This document shows positions 44,974 to 56,837 of a stretch of DNA of 64,000 nucleotides, one piece after another; position 1 is the stretch's first letter; each line of letters begins with the position of its first letter. The notes below the pieces were generated by a model that ran no database searches, was not told the DNA's origin, and worked only from the letters and a program-made list of their open reading frames with translations. Source of the stretch: Enterococcus aquimarinus (lineage in GTDB: Bacteria; Bacillota; Bacilli; Lactobacillales; Enterococcaceae); contig NZ_JXKD01000003.1 of the NCBI RefSeq assembly GCF_001885765.1, forward strand, positions 62,001-126,000, read 5' to 3'. The position numbers were made by a program, and so were the translations under genes.

Positions 44974-45876
44974 CTACACTTTCTCTTTCACATTTTTACC
45001 TAAAATACCGGCTGGTCGAATAATTAAGATGACAATTAAGACGCCGTATACCAACGCATCTTTGTAATCCGAAAATCCAACCGCTGTGGAAAGTGTCTCG
45101 ATTAAACCAATCACAAATCCACCTAAGGCAGCCCCTGGAATAATACCAATTCCTCCTAAAACCGCTGCGACAAATGATTTAAGACCGGGAGCGACACCCA
45201 TCATTGGATCAATCGAATTATAATATAAACCAATTAACATTCCCCCTGCAGCTGCGAGCGCCGAACCTAATGCAAACGTAAAAGAAATCGTCCGGTTAAC
45301 GTTAATTCCCATCAGTTGAGCAGCATCTGGATCGACACTGACTGCCCGCATCGCTTTCCCCATCTTTGTTCCTTTTACAATTATTTGTAATAATAACATC
45401 AAAGAGACGGAAACAAATAAGATTAACAATTGAATATTACTGACACTTATTCCACTAAAGGTATAAAGTTTCCGCTCAATTGCTTGCGGAAAAGGTCTTG
45501 TATCTGGAGAGAAAAAGTAAATCATGAGGTTTTGTAGTAAATAAGAAACCCCAATGGCCGTAATTAACGCCGAAATTCGCGTTGCGCCTCGTAAAGGGCG
45601 GTAAGCCAGAATTTCGATAATTACACCTAAAGCTGCACTGACAATCATTGAGACAATCATTGCTACAAAGAAGCCCCAACCATTCGGGAATATACCCCAA
45701 TCATTGAATTGATGAATTAAAAAGTAGCCAATAAAACTACCAATCATATAAATTTCACCATGGGCAAAGTTGATTAATTTAATAATGCCATAAACCATCG
45801 TATATCCTAACGCCATTAACGCGTAAATGCTGCCTAGAAATAAGCCGTTAATCAGCTGTTGAATGATTATTTCCAT
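44974..45876 (-). CDS. livH: Branched-chain amino acid ABC transporter permease LivH
   Basis: 300 aa from ATG at 45876 with GGAAGTGA upstream; the open frame starts 25 codons earlier inside the hairpin that follows livJ, so the internal start is preferred. Hydrophobic permease with the family stretches GSIYALMALGYTMVYGIIKL and INFAHGEIYMIG, and the cytosolic loop MRAVSVDPDAAQLMGINVN. Ten bases separate it from livM. Confidence 0.96.
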   Translation of the reverse strand: MEIIIQQLINGLFLGSIYALMALGYTMVYGIIKLINFAHGEIYMIGSFIGYFLIHQFNDWGIFPNGWGFFVAMIVSMIVSAALGVIIEILAYRPLRGATRISALITAIGVSYLLQNLMIYFFSPDTRPFPQAIERKLYTFSGISVSNIQLLILFVSVSLMLLLQIIVKGTKMGKAMRAVSVDPDAAQLMGINVNRTISFTFALGSALAAAGGMLIGLYYNSIDPMMGVAPGLKSFVAAVLGGIGIIPGAALGGFVIGLIETLSTAVGFSDYKDALVYGVLIVILIIRPAGILGKNVKEKV

Positions 45877-45911
45877 TAGTATCACTTCCGAATCATTAAT
45901 TTTCTGAAAAA

Positions 45912-45948
45912 AGCTGTGACAAAACCTAAAGTTGATTTTGCCACAGCT
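45912..45948 (-). terminator. Terminator-like hairpin between livJ and livH
   Basis: 13-bp stem AGCTGTGACAAAA / TTTTGCCACAGCT (one mismatch) with an 11-nt loop; on the minus strand it is followed by TTTTTTC. It starts about 15 nt after the livJ stop. Read-through would supply livHMGF at a lower level than livJ. Confidence 0.8.
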
Positions 45949-45963
45949 CACATTCCTTTATTT

Positions 45964-47151
45964 TTAAGGATTAATTACTTCTGCAGAACTTTCTTTCCCA
46001 TCTGTAAAACCAACTACCACTAATGATTTTTCAGGGTTGTGTTGTGCGTCCATTGTGATATTACCCGTCACACCAACAAAATCTTTCAGGGTCGCTAATC
46101 CTTTTGTAATGGAAGCAGAATCTGCTGCATTTTCTTTTTCAATGGCTTGTTTGATCATGAACATCGCATCGTACGCTAATGCATTAAATGTCGAAGGTTC
46201 TTTGCCATATTTTTCTTTAAAGGCTGCAATAAATGGTTCAACTGTATCGTTAGACGGTGCAAGTGTTGAAAAGTGTCCAGTATAAAAGACGTTTGAAACA
46301 TTTTCTGCGCCGGCTAATTGAACCATCTTCTCATCACCAAAGCCATCTGCCCCGATAATTGGTTGCTCAATGCCTAACTCTCGTGCTTGTTTGATGATTA
46401 AACCAGCTTCTTCGTAATACCCTGGAATGTAGAGAACATCAAAATCTGCTTTCTTTACTTTTGTTAAGATGGCTTGGAAATCTTTATCTCCTTTAGTAAA
46501 GTTTTCTTCTAAGACAATCTCACCTTGATATTCTTCTTTAAAAGCTTTCGTTAATCCTTTGGCATAATCACTTGAATTATCCGCTAGAATAATTGCTTTT
46601 TCGGCACCTAATTGTTCTTGTGCGTATTTCGCTAAAATAACCCCTTGGAAACTATCTTGGAAACATGAACGGAATAAAAATTCTTGGACTTGATCGCCAT
46701 TCATCGTGACACTGTCATCTGTCGCTGAAGGAGAGATTACTGGCACTTGGGCTTTCGTCACATTAGGAATCGTCGCTTTCGTTGCTCCAGAAGTTGCTGG
46801 ACCAATAATTGCTACTACTTGATCATTTGTTGCTAAGTTTGCAGCTGCAGTCGCCGCTTCACTTGTTTCAGATTTATTATCTTTCGTAATTAGCTCGACT
46901 TGTTTCCCTAAAATACCACCTTCGGCATTAATTTTTTCGACCGCTAATTCCACACCTTCTTGTTCTTGTGTACCATAACCGGCAACGGGACCTGATAACT
47001 CTAAGTTTAAACCAATTTTAATCGTTTCTCCCGCTTCATTTCCACCTGCGGCACCAGAACCACTTGTTTCATTACCGCCACCCGTTGGTCCTGCACTACA
47101 TGCTGCCAAAAGGAACAAATTTGCAAATAAAAACACCATTTTTTTTCTCAT
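45964..47151 (-). CDS. livJ: Branched-chain amino acid binding lipoprotein LivJ
   Basis: 395 aa from ATG at 47151 behind TTGGGGGAA; the open frame extends 34 codons upstream across the promoter, so it is not used. Signal peptide with lipobox LLAACSAG (Cys about 18), then a low-complexity Gly/Ser/Glu linker and a type I periplasmic-binding fold (IKIGLNLELSGPVAGYGTQE, VVAIIGPATSGATKA). Captures Leu/Ile/Val outside the membrane. Promoter and CodY-like box lie upstream. Confidence 0.95.
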   Translation of the reverse strand: MRKKMVFLFANLFLLAACSAGPTGGGNETSGSGAAGGNEAGETIKIGLNLELSGPVAGYGTQEQEGVELAVEKINAEGGILGKQVELITKDNKSETSEAATAAANLATNDQVVAIIGPATSGATKATIPNVTKAQVPVISPSATDDSVTMNGDQVQEFLFRSCFQDSFQGVILAKYAQEQLGAEKAIILADNSSDYAKGLTKAFKEEYQGEIVLEENFTKGDKDFQAILTKVKKADFDVLYIPGYYEEAGLIIKQARELGIEQPIIGADGFGDEKMVQLAGAENVSNVFYTGHFSTLAPSNDTVEPFIAAFKEKYGKEPSTFNALAYDAMFMIKQAIEKENAADSASITKGLATLKDFVGVTGNITMDAQHNPEKSLVVVGFTDGKESSAEVINP

Positions 47152-47193
47152 TTTATTTCCCCCAATTTGTATAACTCGTTGAATATGTTTCTC

Positions 47194-47222
47194 AATATAC
47201 CTAAATTTTATCTCTTTGTCAA
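47194..47222 (-). promoter_or_regulatory. Promoter of livJ
   Basis: On the minus strand TTGACA (47222-47217), 17 bp, TATATT (47199-47194). Confidence 0.8.
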
Positions 47223-47224
47223 TG

Positions 47225-47239
47225 AATTTTCTGAATATT
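47225..47239. promoter_or_regulatory. CodY-like box upstream of livJ
   Basis: Plus strand AATTTTCTGAATATT matches the palindromic CodY consensus AATTTTCWGAAAATT at 14 of 15 positions. It lies 2 bp upstream of the livJ -35. CodY with bound Ile/Leu/Val and GTP represses amino acid uptake genes, which fits the operon. Confidence 0.65.
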
Positions 47240-47513
47240 TCATCAATTCCCACTTATTTGACTATTTCTTTTCACTTTTTGTCTTACAACCCTTTAATGA
47301 AGCGTTACCAACCAAGAACCCCCGTCTAAAAGAACTTTCCCACAACCTCTTCTAATGAGTCATTATCGTCCGTCTGACTTCCTCACAAATTGAAAAATTA
47401 CTGTGCGTCCAATAGGGATTACATTGAAAGGCTGTGTCTGTAAGAATAATCATTACAATTGGGCAGCTTAAAATCAAAAAGAATCACTCTTCCTTTGCTA
47501 ACACATAAAAAAA
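47240..47513. other. Gap upstream of the livJ promoter
   Basis: With the flanking livJ promoter region, nearly 400 bp lie between livJ and yidD. Beyond the promoter, CodY-like box and the yidD terminator I see no reading frame with a ribosome binding site, no repeat and no strong hairpin. Confidence 0.5.
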
Positions 47514-47537
47514 CACGAAACAGTCGTCTGTCTCGTG
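47514..47537 (-). terminator. Terminator downstream of yidD
   Basis: Stem CACGAAACAG / CTGTCTCGTG (one mismatch) with a TCGT loop and a T run on the minus strand. Confidence 0.85.
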
Positions 47538-47542
47538 CCTTC

Positions 47543-47827
47543 TTAATAATGGGAATGTTTTCGATACGTATAGCGTGGCTCTTCTTGATCCACCTGATTT
47601 CGCTTTAAACTAAATTTGATTGGTACATAATCAATGCCTCCACGAACAAATGGATGACATCGCAATATTCTAGCAACCCCCATCAGACTCCCCTTCATAC
47701 TACCATGAACTTTTAATGCATGGATTGTATAAGTAGAGCAAGTTGGGTAATAGCGACAACTTGGTGGGAATAAAGGCGAAATAAAACGTTGATAGCCTCT
47801 AACGATTTTTATTAATAAATTTTGCAT
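47543..47827 (-). CDS. yidD: Membrane protein insertion efficiency factor YidD
   Basis: 94 aa. Strongly conserved core: [20 protein letters not shown] with the three family cysteines, and [18 protein letters not shown]. YidD assists YidC-dependent insertion of membrane proteins. The C-terminal 20 residues are charged and variable. ATG behind GAGGAG. It is not beside rpmH/rnpA/yidC, as it is in proteobacteria; a stand-alone yidD is usual in Firmicutes. Confidence 0.95.
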   Translation of the reverse strand: MQNLLIKIVRGYQRFISPLFPPSCRYYPTCSTYTIHALKVHGSMKGSLMGVARILRCHPFVRGGIDYVPIKFSLKRNQVDQEEPRYTYRKHSHY

Positions 47828-47890
47828 ACTGAACTCCTCACTTTACATAGTAAATATACCTTTCAACCTTAAAAATAACAAGTAAAAAAA

Positions 47891-47918
47891 ACTGAATAAA
47901 AGCACGCTTTTATTCAGT
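47891..47918 (-). terminator. Terminator of the 3D-domain gene
   Basis: Perfect 13-bp stem ACTGAATAAAAGC / GCTTTTATTCAGT with only a 2-nt apex (effective loop slightly larger), then TTTTTTT on the minus strand. Confidence 0.88.
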
Positions 47919-47934
47919 CTCTTGCTTAAACTGC

Positions 47935-48597
47935 TTATTCTAAAATTGTTACTTTCACTTGTCGTCTCCCCCACTGAATACATTGTTCGTAGGTCGAGAA
48001 ATGGACGTCTACAATATTACCTTTAATCGCTCCACCAGTATCACTAGCGATTGCTTCTCCGTAACCTTCTACATATAAACGTGTTCCTAATGGAATGACA
48101 TTGGGATCGACAGCGACTGCCATTGGATTCGTTAATAAATTTTGTCCCGTCGCCGTTACGGTTCCTCCACCTAAAGCATCTGCCGGATCTGAACTATAAG
48201 CCGTAGACTCCATAATAAACGTTTGTCCCACGGGCTGGGTCGTCGCTGCTTGGGCTACAGCTTCAGCTGCGGCCTGTTCCGCGGCTTCTTTCTCAGCAGC
48301 TGCTTGGGCTTCGCGCGCGGCTTGTTCTTTAGCCGCTTTTTCAGCTGCTGCTTTTTCAGCCGCTTCTTTTTCAGCTTTTTCTTTTGCCGCAATTTTAGTC
48401 TTAGCGGATTGAACCGCTTCGCCTTCTGTTGCTAACGCTAAAAATGAACTGGAAATATCTTGTACTTCTTTTTCGCTCACTACTACTCTTGTAATCGTTT
48501 CTTCATTCTCTTGGTTTTCTGCCGCATAAACTGGCAGCACCGCTCCGACTAACATCATTGTTGCCAACATCGCAACAGGTAGAAAATGTCTCTTCAT
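47935..48597 (-). CDS. Secreted 3D-domain cell-wall protein
   Basis: 220 aa. A signal peptide (FLPVAMLATMMLVGAVLPVYA, likely cut after AYA-like VYA) precedes a linker and an Ala/Glu/Lys-rich low-complexity helix (about 65-120). The C-terminal 3D domain (about 128-220) has ESTAYSSDP, GTRLYVEGYG, ASDTGGAIKG and IVDVHF with the three aspartates of the name. 3D domains share the double-psi barrel of MltA-type lytic transglycosylases, so peptidoglycan cleavage is likely. No LysM or CHAP domain. Confidence 0.9.
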   Translation of the reverse strand: MKRHFLPVAMLATMMLVGAVLPVYAAENQENEETITRVVVSEKEVQDISSSFLALATEGEAVQSAKTKIAAKEKAEKEAAEKAAAEKAAKEQAAREAQAAAEKEAAEQAAAEAVAQAATTQPVGQTFIMESTAYSSDPADALGGGTVTATGQNLLTNPMAVAVDPNVIPLGTRLYVEGYGEAIASDTGGAIKGNIVDVHFSTYEQCIQWGRRQVKVTILE

Positions 48598-48909
48598 GAA
48601 TATATTCCTCCTAATTTCTTACAAACCGTATCTTATCATGTCGCTATGACCCTTAGGTTACGAGTTCGTTAAAGAAAAGAAAGATAGCACGATTTTATAC
48701 CTCAATTTGTTACAATCGAAACATTAAGCGAATTCAAAGTAATAATTACTGCAACAAAGACTGATATAACAACCTTTTCATTTTTTATATTTTTTATGCT
48801 TTAAATTTTTTCATCGCTTAGTGAGAAATATTTAGAAAATAAATCGCAATATACGCTTATTTCCACTAGAAAAAGACGTAATTTTACAAACAGATAACAA
48901 TTACGACAA
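48598..48909. other. AT-rich gap upstream of the 3D-domain gene
   Basis: About 350 bp to the epuA stop. It holds a probable -10 (TATAAA near 48695, minus strand) for the 3D gene. The minus strand also contains TATATCAGTC (about 48752-48761), the same core word as the dispersed repeat, but flanks do not match convincingly. A 60-codon frame here has no ribosome binding site and is not called. Confidence 0.4.
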
Positions 48910-48948
48910 AAAAAGAGACCTCTTTTCCATGAAAAGAAATCCCTTTTT
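48910..48948 (-). terminator. Terminator downstream of epuA
   Basis: A 17-bp stem rich in G-T wobbles on the minus strand (AAAAGGGATTTCTTTTC with GAAAAGAGGTCTCTTTT), a 3-nt loop and a T run. Confidence 0.75.
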
Positions 48949-48952
48949 AGCT

Positions 48953-49129
48953 TTATTTCAAAAATCTCGTGATGTTTGCCCAAATGTTTGCATCAAAAAC
49001 CGCCATGGGTGATCCATCACCAATCACGCCGTAACCAACTATTAAACCACCCAAAAATAATAGGAACGCAATGAAAAAAACGGCTGCGATTTTTAAAATA
49101 GTATAAAGAATATAGCGACTCGTTTTCAT
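48953..49129 (-). CDS. epuA: EpuA / small RNA polymerase-associated membrane protein
   Basis: 58 aa from ATG at 49129, 9 nt after AAAGGA. The frame extends further into murA without support. One transmembrane helix (AAVFFIAFLLFLGGLIVGYGVIG broken by no charged residue) is followed by GDGSPMAVFDANIWANIT. It matches the EpuA family, annotated as DNA-directed RNA polymerase subunit beta family and typically found right after murA in Lactobacillales, as here. Function unclear. Confidence 0.85.
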   Translation of the reverse strand: MKTSRYILYTILKIAAVFFIAFLLFLGGLIVGYGVIGDGSPMAVFDANIWANITRFLK

Positions 49130-49145
49130 TTCATCTAGTCCTTTC

Positions 49146-50447
49146 TTAGGCTTCAACAGGTTGTGGTTCTTTATTCATCACTTCTTGATCAGAAACACGT
49201 TCGATATCTGCTCCTAGTGTTGCGAGTTTTTCGTGGAATTTGTAGTAGCCACGATCAAGATATTTTAAGTTACGAACTCGCGTGATGCCTTCTGCTCGTA
49301 GGCCAAGGAGAATGAGTGCCGCAGCAGCTCTCAAGTCTGTTGCGTAGACGACAGCCCCTTGTAGCGCCGTACCACCTTCAATCATCGCGATATTGCCTTC
49401 AATCTTCACTTTTGCATTCATTCGACGCATTTCTTCAAGATGTTGGAAACGATTTTCAAAGACCGTTTCGTTCACGACATTTAAACCGCTCGCAATCGCT
49501 TGGATCGCCGTCATTTGCGCTTGCATATCAGTAGGAAAACCTGGATGAGGTAACGTTTTAATGTCTGTCGGTTTTAATTCATCAGGCCCAATCACTCGAA
49601 TACCGCCATTTTCTTCAATAATCGAAACACCCATTTCAACTAATTTAGAAATTAATGGTCGATTATGTTCAGAGATCGCTTCTTCAATCAACACATTCCC
49701 TTGTGTCATCGCAGCAGCAACCATAAAGGTTCCTGCTTCAATCCGGTCTTGAACAATGCTGTGTCGTGCACCAACGAGTTTTTCTACCCCTTCAATACGC
49801 ATGGTTTGTGTTCCTGCTCCGTAAATTTTAGCGCCCATTTTATTTAAAAAATTAGCTAAATCAACAATTTCAGGTTCTCTTGCCACGTTATCAATGGTTG
49901 TGATGCCTTTTGCTTTAACAGCCGCCATCATAATATTTTGAGTTGCTCCCACACTTGGAAAATCCAAATAAATATTACTTCCGATTAATTCATCAGCAAT
50001 CGCTTCAATGTATCCCTCATTTTGAATAATCGTTGCACCAAGTGCTTGAAATCCTTTTAAATGTAAGTCAATCGGACGCTTCCCGATAGCACAACCACCT
50101 GGCATTGCAACTTTTGCATGACCATTGCGTGCCAACAGCGGGCCCATCACAACAATTGAAGCGCGCATTTCACTCACGTATTCGTAAGGTGCTTCAATAG
50201 CTAGTGTAGGTTGTGCGTCAATTGTGACTGTATTTGTTTGTTCATTAAAATCAATTGTTGCATTTAAATGATGAATGACTTGATTCATTGTTAAAACATC
50301 CGATAAAACAGGAACATTTGTTAAAATCGATGTTCCTTCTTCGGCTAATAAACTCGCTGCTAAAATCGGTAAAACTGCATTTTTTGCCCCTTCAATTTTA
50401 ACATTTCCTTCTAGTTTATTACCGCTTCGAACGATAATTTCTTCCAT
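49146..50447 (-). CDS. murA: UDP-N-acetylglucosamine 1-carboxyvinyltransferase
   Basis: 433 aa. First committed step of peptidoglycan synthesis: transfer of enolpyruvate from PEP to UDP-GlcNAc; target of fosfomycin. The catalytic cysteine is present in [13 protein letters not shown] (about residue 117). N-terminal [20 protein letters not shown] is typical, and [14 protein letters not shown] lies near the end. Position after atpC and a DUF1146 gene corresponds to murAA/murA1 of Firmicutes. Followed directly by epuA. Confidence 0.97.
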   Translation of the reverse strand: MEEIIVRSGNKLEGNVKIEGAKNAVLPILAASLLAEEGTSILTNVPVLSDVLTMNQVIHHLNATIDFNEQTNTVTIDAQPTLAIEAPYEYVSEMRASIVVMGPLLARNGHAKVAMPGGCAIGKRPIDLHLKGFQALGATIIQNEGYIEAIADELIGSNIYLDFPSVGATQNIMMAAVKAKGITTIDNVAREPEIVDLANFLNKMGAKIYGAGTQTMRIEGVEKLVGARHSIVQDRIEAGTFMVAAAMTQGNVLIEEAISEHNRPLISKLVEMGVSIIEENGGIRVIGPDELKPTDIKTLPHPGFPTDMQAQMTAIQAIASGLNVVNETVFENRFQHLEEMRRMNAKVKIEGNIAMIEGGTALQGAVVYATDLRAAAALILLGLRAEGITRVRNLKYLDRGYYKFHEKLATLGADIERVSDQEVMNKEPQPVEA

Positions 50448-50659
50448 TATAGTATACCCTCCAATAGAACATTACGTGCTTTTTAAAAATCTTTTTAATT
50501 ATACCACAGTTCATTCCTAGATTGTTTAAATATTCCTTAAAATGGGCATTCCTTCACAATTCAACTAACTACTAGCTTTTGACGAGCAAGGACCATTCAC
50601 TAATAATTCAGAAATGAAGGAGTTCACTTTAAATCATTATCTTTTACAGTACAATCTTG

Positions 50660-50893
50660 TTAGAATCCTACCACAAAAAGATTTTTAGACAAAACAATCA
50701 GCTCTAAGACAAACGAACTTGCCAAATAGCCAATCCCAATGGAAAGTAACGTCAGTAGCATACGGACTTGGGGAATATGGTCCGCTTTAAAAAAAGCATC
50801 TAGCCGTAATGCACCCAGTGACCAAAATGCAAGATAAATAAAAATAAAATGAGTGACGATTCGAATAATCGTATCAATGCCATAAACGTCCAT
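50660..50893 (-). CDS. DUF1146 (YwzB) family membrane protein
   Basis: 77 aa from ATG at 50893. A GTG three codons earlier is part of the GAGGTG ribosome binding site. Two transmembrane helices flank a loop with FFKADHIPQVRML. The length and this motif match DUF1146/YwzB, found between atpC and murA in Firmicutes. Function unknown. Confidence 0.88.
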   Translation of the reverse strand: MDVYGIDTIIRIVTHFIFIYLAFWSLGALRLDAFFKADHIPQVRMLLTLLSIGIGYLASSFVLELIVLSKNLFVVGF

Positions 50894-50902
50894 TTTTAAC
50901 AC

Positions 50903-51096
50903 CTCTCAATCAAAAATTACCTATTTATCATAACATACTTACAACTGTTTGGATATTTCTTCTCTTGACATAAACAATGTGTCTCACTTTCTGCATGATT
51001 GCTGGTGACGAGGGTCACACTCGCTCGATACGCTCATATTCATGGAAGTAGCCATCGACACTAATAAATATTATACCTAGAAAAAATCTTGAAAAA
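50903..51096. other. Gap between the DUF1146 gene and atpC, with a GC-richer hairpin patch
   Basis: About 375 bp separate the two genes. Around 51001-51060 the composition becomes less AT-rich and contains hairpins GTGAC-GAGG-GTCAC (51005-51018) and ATGG-AAGTAG-CCAT. The dispersed repeat copy B follows at once. On the minus strand the patch opens a 23-codon frame without a ribosome binding site; I do not call it a gene. Confidence 0.4.
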
Positions 51097-51147
51097 TGTT
51101 GAAAGATTATAAAAATATCAGTCATCAACGCTAAAAGTTATACAACC
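51097..51147 (+). repeat. Dispersed intergenic repeat, copy B
   Basis: TGTTGAAAGATTATAAAA leads into ATATCAGTCATCAACGCTAA and AAGTTATACAACC. It matches copy C (36319-36370, minus) at nearly every position from ATATCAGTC to ACAACC. Arms TGTTGA / TCAACG(A/G) pair with one wobble, so the hairpin is kept. The copy is antisense to the surrounding atp and murA genes. Confidence 0.6.
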
Positions 51148-51234
51148 TAAAAAAACCTCATAGGTCAACGTGCGTAGAAATTGAATAAATCGTATCAACA
51201 ATTCTCTTGCTCTTTCTTGCAAACCATTTTCAAA

Positions 51235-51275
51235 AAAAAGCAAAAACGGCTCTTTCGAACTGTTTTTGCTTTTTG
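51235..51275 (-). terminator. Terminator of the atp operon
   Basis: Stem AAAAAGCAAAAACGG / CTGTTTTTGCTTTTT (one mismatch) with a 10-11-nt loop and T run on the minus strand, just after the atpC stop. Confidence 0.88.
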
Positions 51276-51277
51276 CG

Positions 51278-51700
51278 TTATTGATGTTTCGAAACATTAA
51301 TACGATTAATCGCTCGATGAAGGGCAACCGTTGCTCGACGTAATTCATCAACATCGGCATGCGACTTCGCTTCACGAATTAATTCTTCTGCCCGATTTTT
51401 CGCACGTTCAGCTCGTGAAACATCGATGTCTCTTTCGCGTTCCGCACTATCAGCAATAATAGTGACGATATCATCACGCACTTCAATGACACCACCATTA
51501 ATGGCAATCCAGTCCACATGATCATCAGAATCAATACGTTTGATCCGGACTTCATCAATCGCTAATGGCGCAATAATCGGGGCGTGTCGTGGTAAAATCC
51601 CCAAATCGCCATCAAGTGTTTTCGCCACAACCATGTGGGCGTGATGTTCATAAACCACGCCATTTGGAGTGACAATGTTTACTGTTAAATGTCGAGTCAT
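51278..51700 (-). CDS. atpC: ATP synthase F1 subunit epsilon
   Basis: 140 aa. N-terminal beta sandwich with [20 protein letters not shown] and [16 protein letters not shown], and a C-terminal two-helix domain (about 90-140) that inhibits ATP hydrolysis in many bacteria. Last gene of the operon, 13 bp after atpD. ATG behind AGAAAGAGGTG. Confidence 0.97.
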   Translation of the reverse strand: MTRHLTVNIVTPNGVVYEHHAHMVVAKTLDGDLGILPRHAPIIAPLAIDEVRIKRIDSDDHVDWIAINGGVIEVRDDIVTIIADSAERERDIDVSRAERAKNRAEELIREAKSHADVDELRRATVALHRAINRINVSKHQ

Positions 51701-51713
51701 TAGGCACCTCTTT

Positions 51714-53120
<1,407 letters not shown>

Positions 53121-53146
53121 TCATTTTCCTCCATTCATTCAAGAAA

Positions 53147-54058
53147 TTATTCGAGCGCAGCTGCGCCACCAACAATTTCTGTAATCTCTTGGGTAATCGC
53201 ACTTTGGCGTGCACGATTGTACGAGATCGTTAAATCATCAATAATTGTTTTTGCATTATCCGTTGCCATCTTCATTGCTGCCATTCCGGCTGCATGTTCC
53301 GCCGTTTTTGCGTCAACAATCGCTCCATAGATTAAACTTTCCGCATATTGTGGTAATAATTGCTTCAAAATTGTTTCTCTGGACGGTTCAAAAATATATT
53401 CTTGCTCGTATGAAACGGCCTCATCATGATTAATATCAATAATCGGTAACATTTTTTCAACCCGAAATTGACTAGTTAATGAGTTAACGTGATGATTATA
53501 GCAAACATAGAGTTCATCAAAGACTTCATTTTTAAACATTGTCGTTGTGAGTGAGACAATCTTACGAACTTCATCAAAACTTGGTTGATCCGACAAATGT
53601 CTTAATTCGTAAGCAACATTCACTCCTCTTGCTTTAAAGAAGTCCGCTCCAGTACCCCCAATTGCTAAAATAACGTACTCTTCTGGCGTGGAATGATCTT
53701 CTTCAAATATCGTCATCATTTGTTTTAAAATCGCACTATTATACCCACCAACTAAGCCTCCATCAGAAGTGATCACAATGTAAGCTGTCCGCTTTACCGG
53801 TCGATGAGCAAGCATACTTTGATAATTGATTTCCGTATCGTTGTATTCGCCCATTTGATACATCAATTCTTCTGGAAGTGTTGCCGTGATATGAGTGACG
53901 AGTTCTCTCACCTTTGAGGCGTAAATTTGAAAATTATTGGAATGTTCTTCTGATCGAGTCAATTTAGAAGCCGATACCATTTGCATCGCACGGGTAATTT
54001 GACTTGTTTTTTTCGTTGAAACAATTCGCTGTTTAATTTCATTTAAGGATGCACCCAT
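53147..54058 (-). CDS. atpG: ATP synthase F1 subunit gamma
   Basis: 303 aa from ATG at 54058; a GTG two codons earlier belongs to the GAGGTGAG ribosome binding site. Rotor shaft subunit with N-terminal helix [19 protein letters not shown] and C-terminal helix ending [18 protein letters not shown]. Central [11 protein letters not shown] is conserved. Confidence 0.97.
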   Translation of the reverse strand: MGASLNEIKQRIVSTKKTSQITRAMQMVSASKLTRSEEHSNNFQIYASKVRELVTHITATLPEELMYQMGEYNDTEINYQSMLAHRPVKRTAYIVITSDGGLVGGYNSAILKQMMTIFEEDHSTPEEYVILAIGGTGADFFKARGVNVAYELRHLSDQPSFDEVRKIVSLTTTMFKNEVFDELYVCYNHHVNSLTSQFRVEKMLPIIDINHDEAVSYEQEYIFEPSRETILKQLLPQYAESLIYGAIVDAKTAEHAAGMAAMKMATDNAKTIIDDLTISYNRARQSAITQEITEIVGGAAALE

Positions 54059-54073
54059 TAACACTCACCTCTT

Positions 54074-55630
<1,557 letters not shown>

Positions 55631-55654
55631 TCACTTCACCTCTTCTACCCAGTC

Positions 55655-56197
55655 CTATTTACTTAGTGCTTTTTTTAACGTTTCTAATCGTGTTTTCACA
55701 CTACCATCAATAATTTGATGCTTCATTTCTAGAATAACTCCGCCTAATATGCTCGAATCAATTTGCTCGTGAAACGCAACTGTCTCATAACCAAATTGCT
55801 GTGTAAGCTTCTTAGACAGTTGTTCTTTTTGTTTGCTTGTTAAAGGAACAACCGTTGTGACTGTCGCTTTTAAAATTCTTTTAGATTCGTAATATGCTTC
55901 TTCAAATGCATCAAAAATAAACGGTAATTCTAACAAGCGATGATTTTCCGTAATGACTAAAAGTGAATGACGAGTGACTTCTTCCATCTCTTGAAGCAAT
56001 GAATGCAATAGTTGTTGTTTCTCGACTGTCGGAACATTCGGGTTATTCAAAATAAGGCTTAATTCAGGGACACCAACGATTACTTCTCGGAGGGTTTGGA
56101 CATCGTGAAAAACGCTATCTAGCACTTGTTCTTCTTCCGCCAATTCAAACAATGCTTTACCATAACGTTTTCCAACGGTATATTTATCGAGTTTCAT
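55655..56197 (-). CDS. atpH: ATP synthase F1 subunit delta
   Basis: 180 aa stator subunit: N-terminal helical bundle (VGKRYGKALFELAEEEQVLD) and C-terminal region with SSILGGVILEMKHQIIDGSV, the conserved OSCP-type end. Overlaps atpF by 14 nt. Confidence 0.96.
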   Translation of the reverse strand: MKLDKYTVGKRYGKALFELAEEEQVLDSVFHDVQTLREVIVGVPELSLILNNPNVPTVEKQQLLHSLLQEMEEVTRHSLLVITENHRLLELPFIFDAFEEAYYESKRILKATVTTVVPLTSKQKEQLSKKLTQQFGYETVAFHEQIDSSILGGVILEMKHQIIDGSVKTRLETLKKALSK

Positions 56198-56714
56198 AAT
56201 CTGAACCTAATCCATCAATATACTGATCGATTAACATTTCTTGATTTTCCAAAGAAAGCTCATGACTTAGAATTTTTTCTGCTAATTGAATCGATAGTTG
56301 AGCCACTTCTTGTTTTACTTCAACAAGCGCTTGCTCTTTTTCGTTTAATAGCGCTGCTTGGGCTTTTTCTTTCATCCGAGCAACTTCTTCTTTTGTTTCG
56401 TTTAAGATGACTTGGCGGTTAAACTCTCCCACTTGCTTGGCCTCTTTGACAATGGTCGCCGCTTCTAGTTGAGAAGCAGACAATCGTTGCATCATGATTT
56501 CTTCGTGTTTTTTCGCCTTCACACGCGATTCTTCAGCAGAATCTAAGTCGTGGTTAATTTGGTCTGCACGCTTTTGGAACACTTCCACAATCTGCTCCCA
56601 AGCAAATTTCTTAATCAACACTAATAGTAAAATAAAGGATCCTGTCACGACTACAATACTACTAATAGTGGTCTGATAGCCAACAGCATTCAATAATACT
56701 AACTGATTTAGCAT
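56184..56714 (-). CDS. atpF: ATP synthase F0 subunit b
   Basis: 176 aa: one N-terminal transmembrane helix (TISSIVVVTGSFILLLVLI) followed by a long charged coiled coil that forms the peripheral stalk. The KRADQINHDLDSAEESR segment is typical. ATG behind AGGAGTG. It is separated from atpE by 121 bp containing strong hairpins, an unusual gap inside this otherwise tight operon. Confidence 0.97.
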   Translation of the reverse strand: MLNQLVLLNAVGYQTTISSIVVVTGSFILLLVLIKKFAWEQIVEVFQKRADQINHDLDSAEESRVKAKKHEEIMMQRLSASQLEAATIVKEAKQVGEFNRQVILNETKEEVARMKEKAQAALLNEKEQALVEVKQEVAQLSIQLAEKILSHELSLENQEMLIDQYIDGLGSDYETR

Positions 56715-56763
56715 CTGCTAGACACTCCTATCTCTATGCTTCTCCTTTTAATCAAATAAAAAA

Positions 56764-56837
56764 AAGAGACGCCGATTTTATATTTAAAAAAGCAGAAGGA
56801 TTTTTTAAACCAATCGCTTCTGCTTTTCTTGTCTCTT
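56764..56837 (-). terminator. Nested terminator-like hairpins between atpE and atpF
   Basis: Inner stem AAAAGCAGAAG (56778-56788) with CTTCTGCTTTT (56817-56827), extended by GATT/AATC and followed on the minus strand by TTTTTT. An outer pair AAGAGAC (56764-56770) / GTCTCTT (56831-56837) is followed by eight T residues. It begins at the atpE stop. Partial termination or 3' protection of an atpBE message is inferred. Confidence 0.75.

Noticed and set aside
48801-48983. 60-codon minus-strand frame downstream of epuA
   Set aside because: Overlaps the epuA end and its terminator; no ribosome binding site; AT-driven composition.
51118-51375. 85-codon minus-strand frame overlapping the 3' part of atpC
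   Set aside because: Out of frame with atpC, crosses the atp terminator and the dispersed repeat, and has no ribosome binding site.
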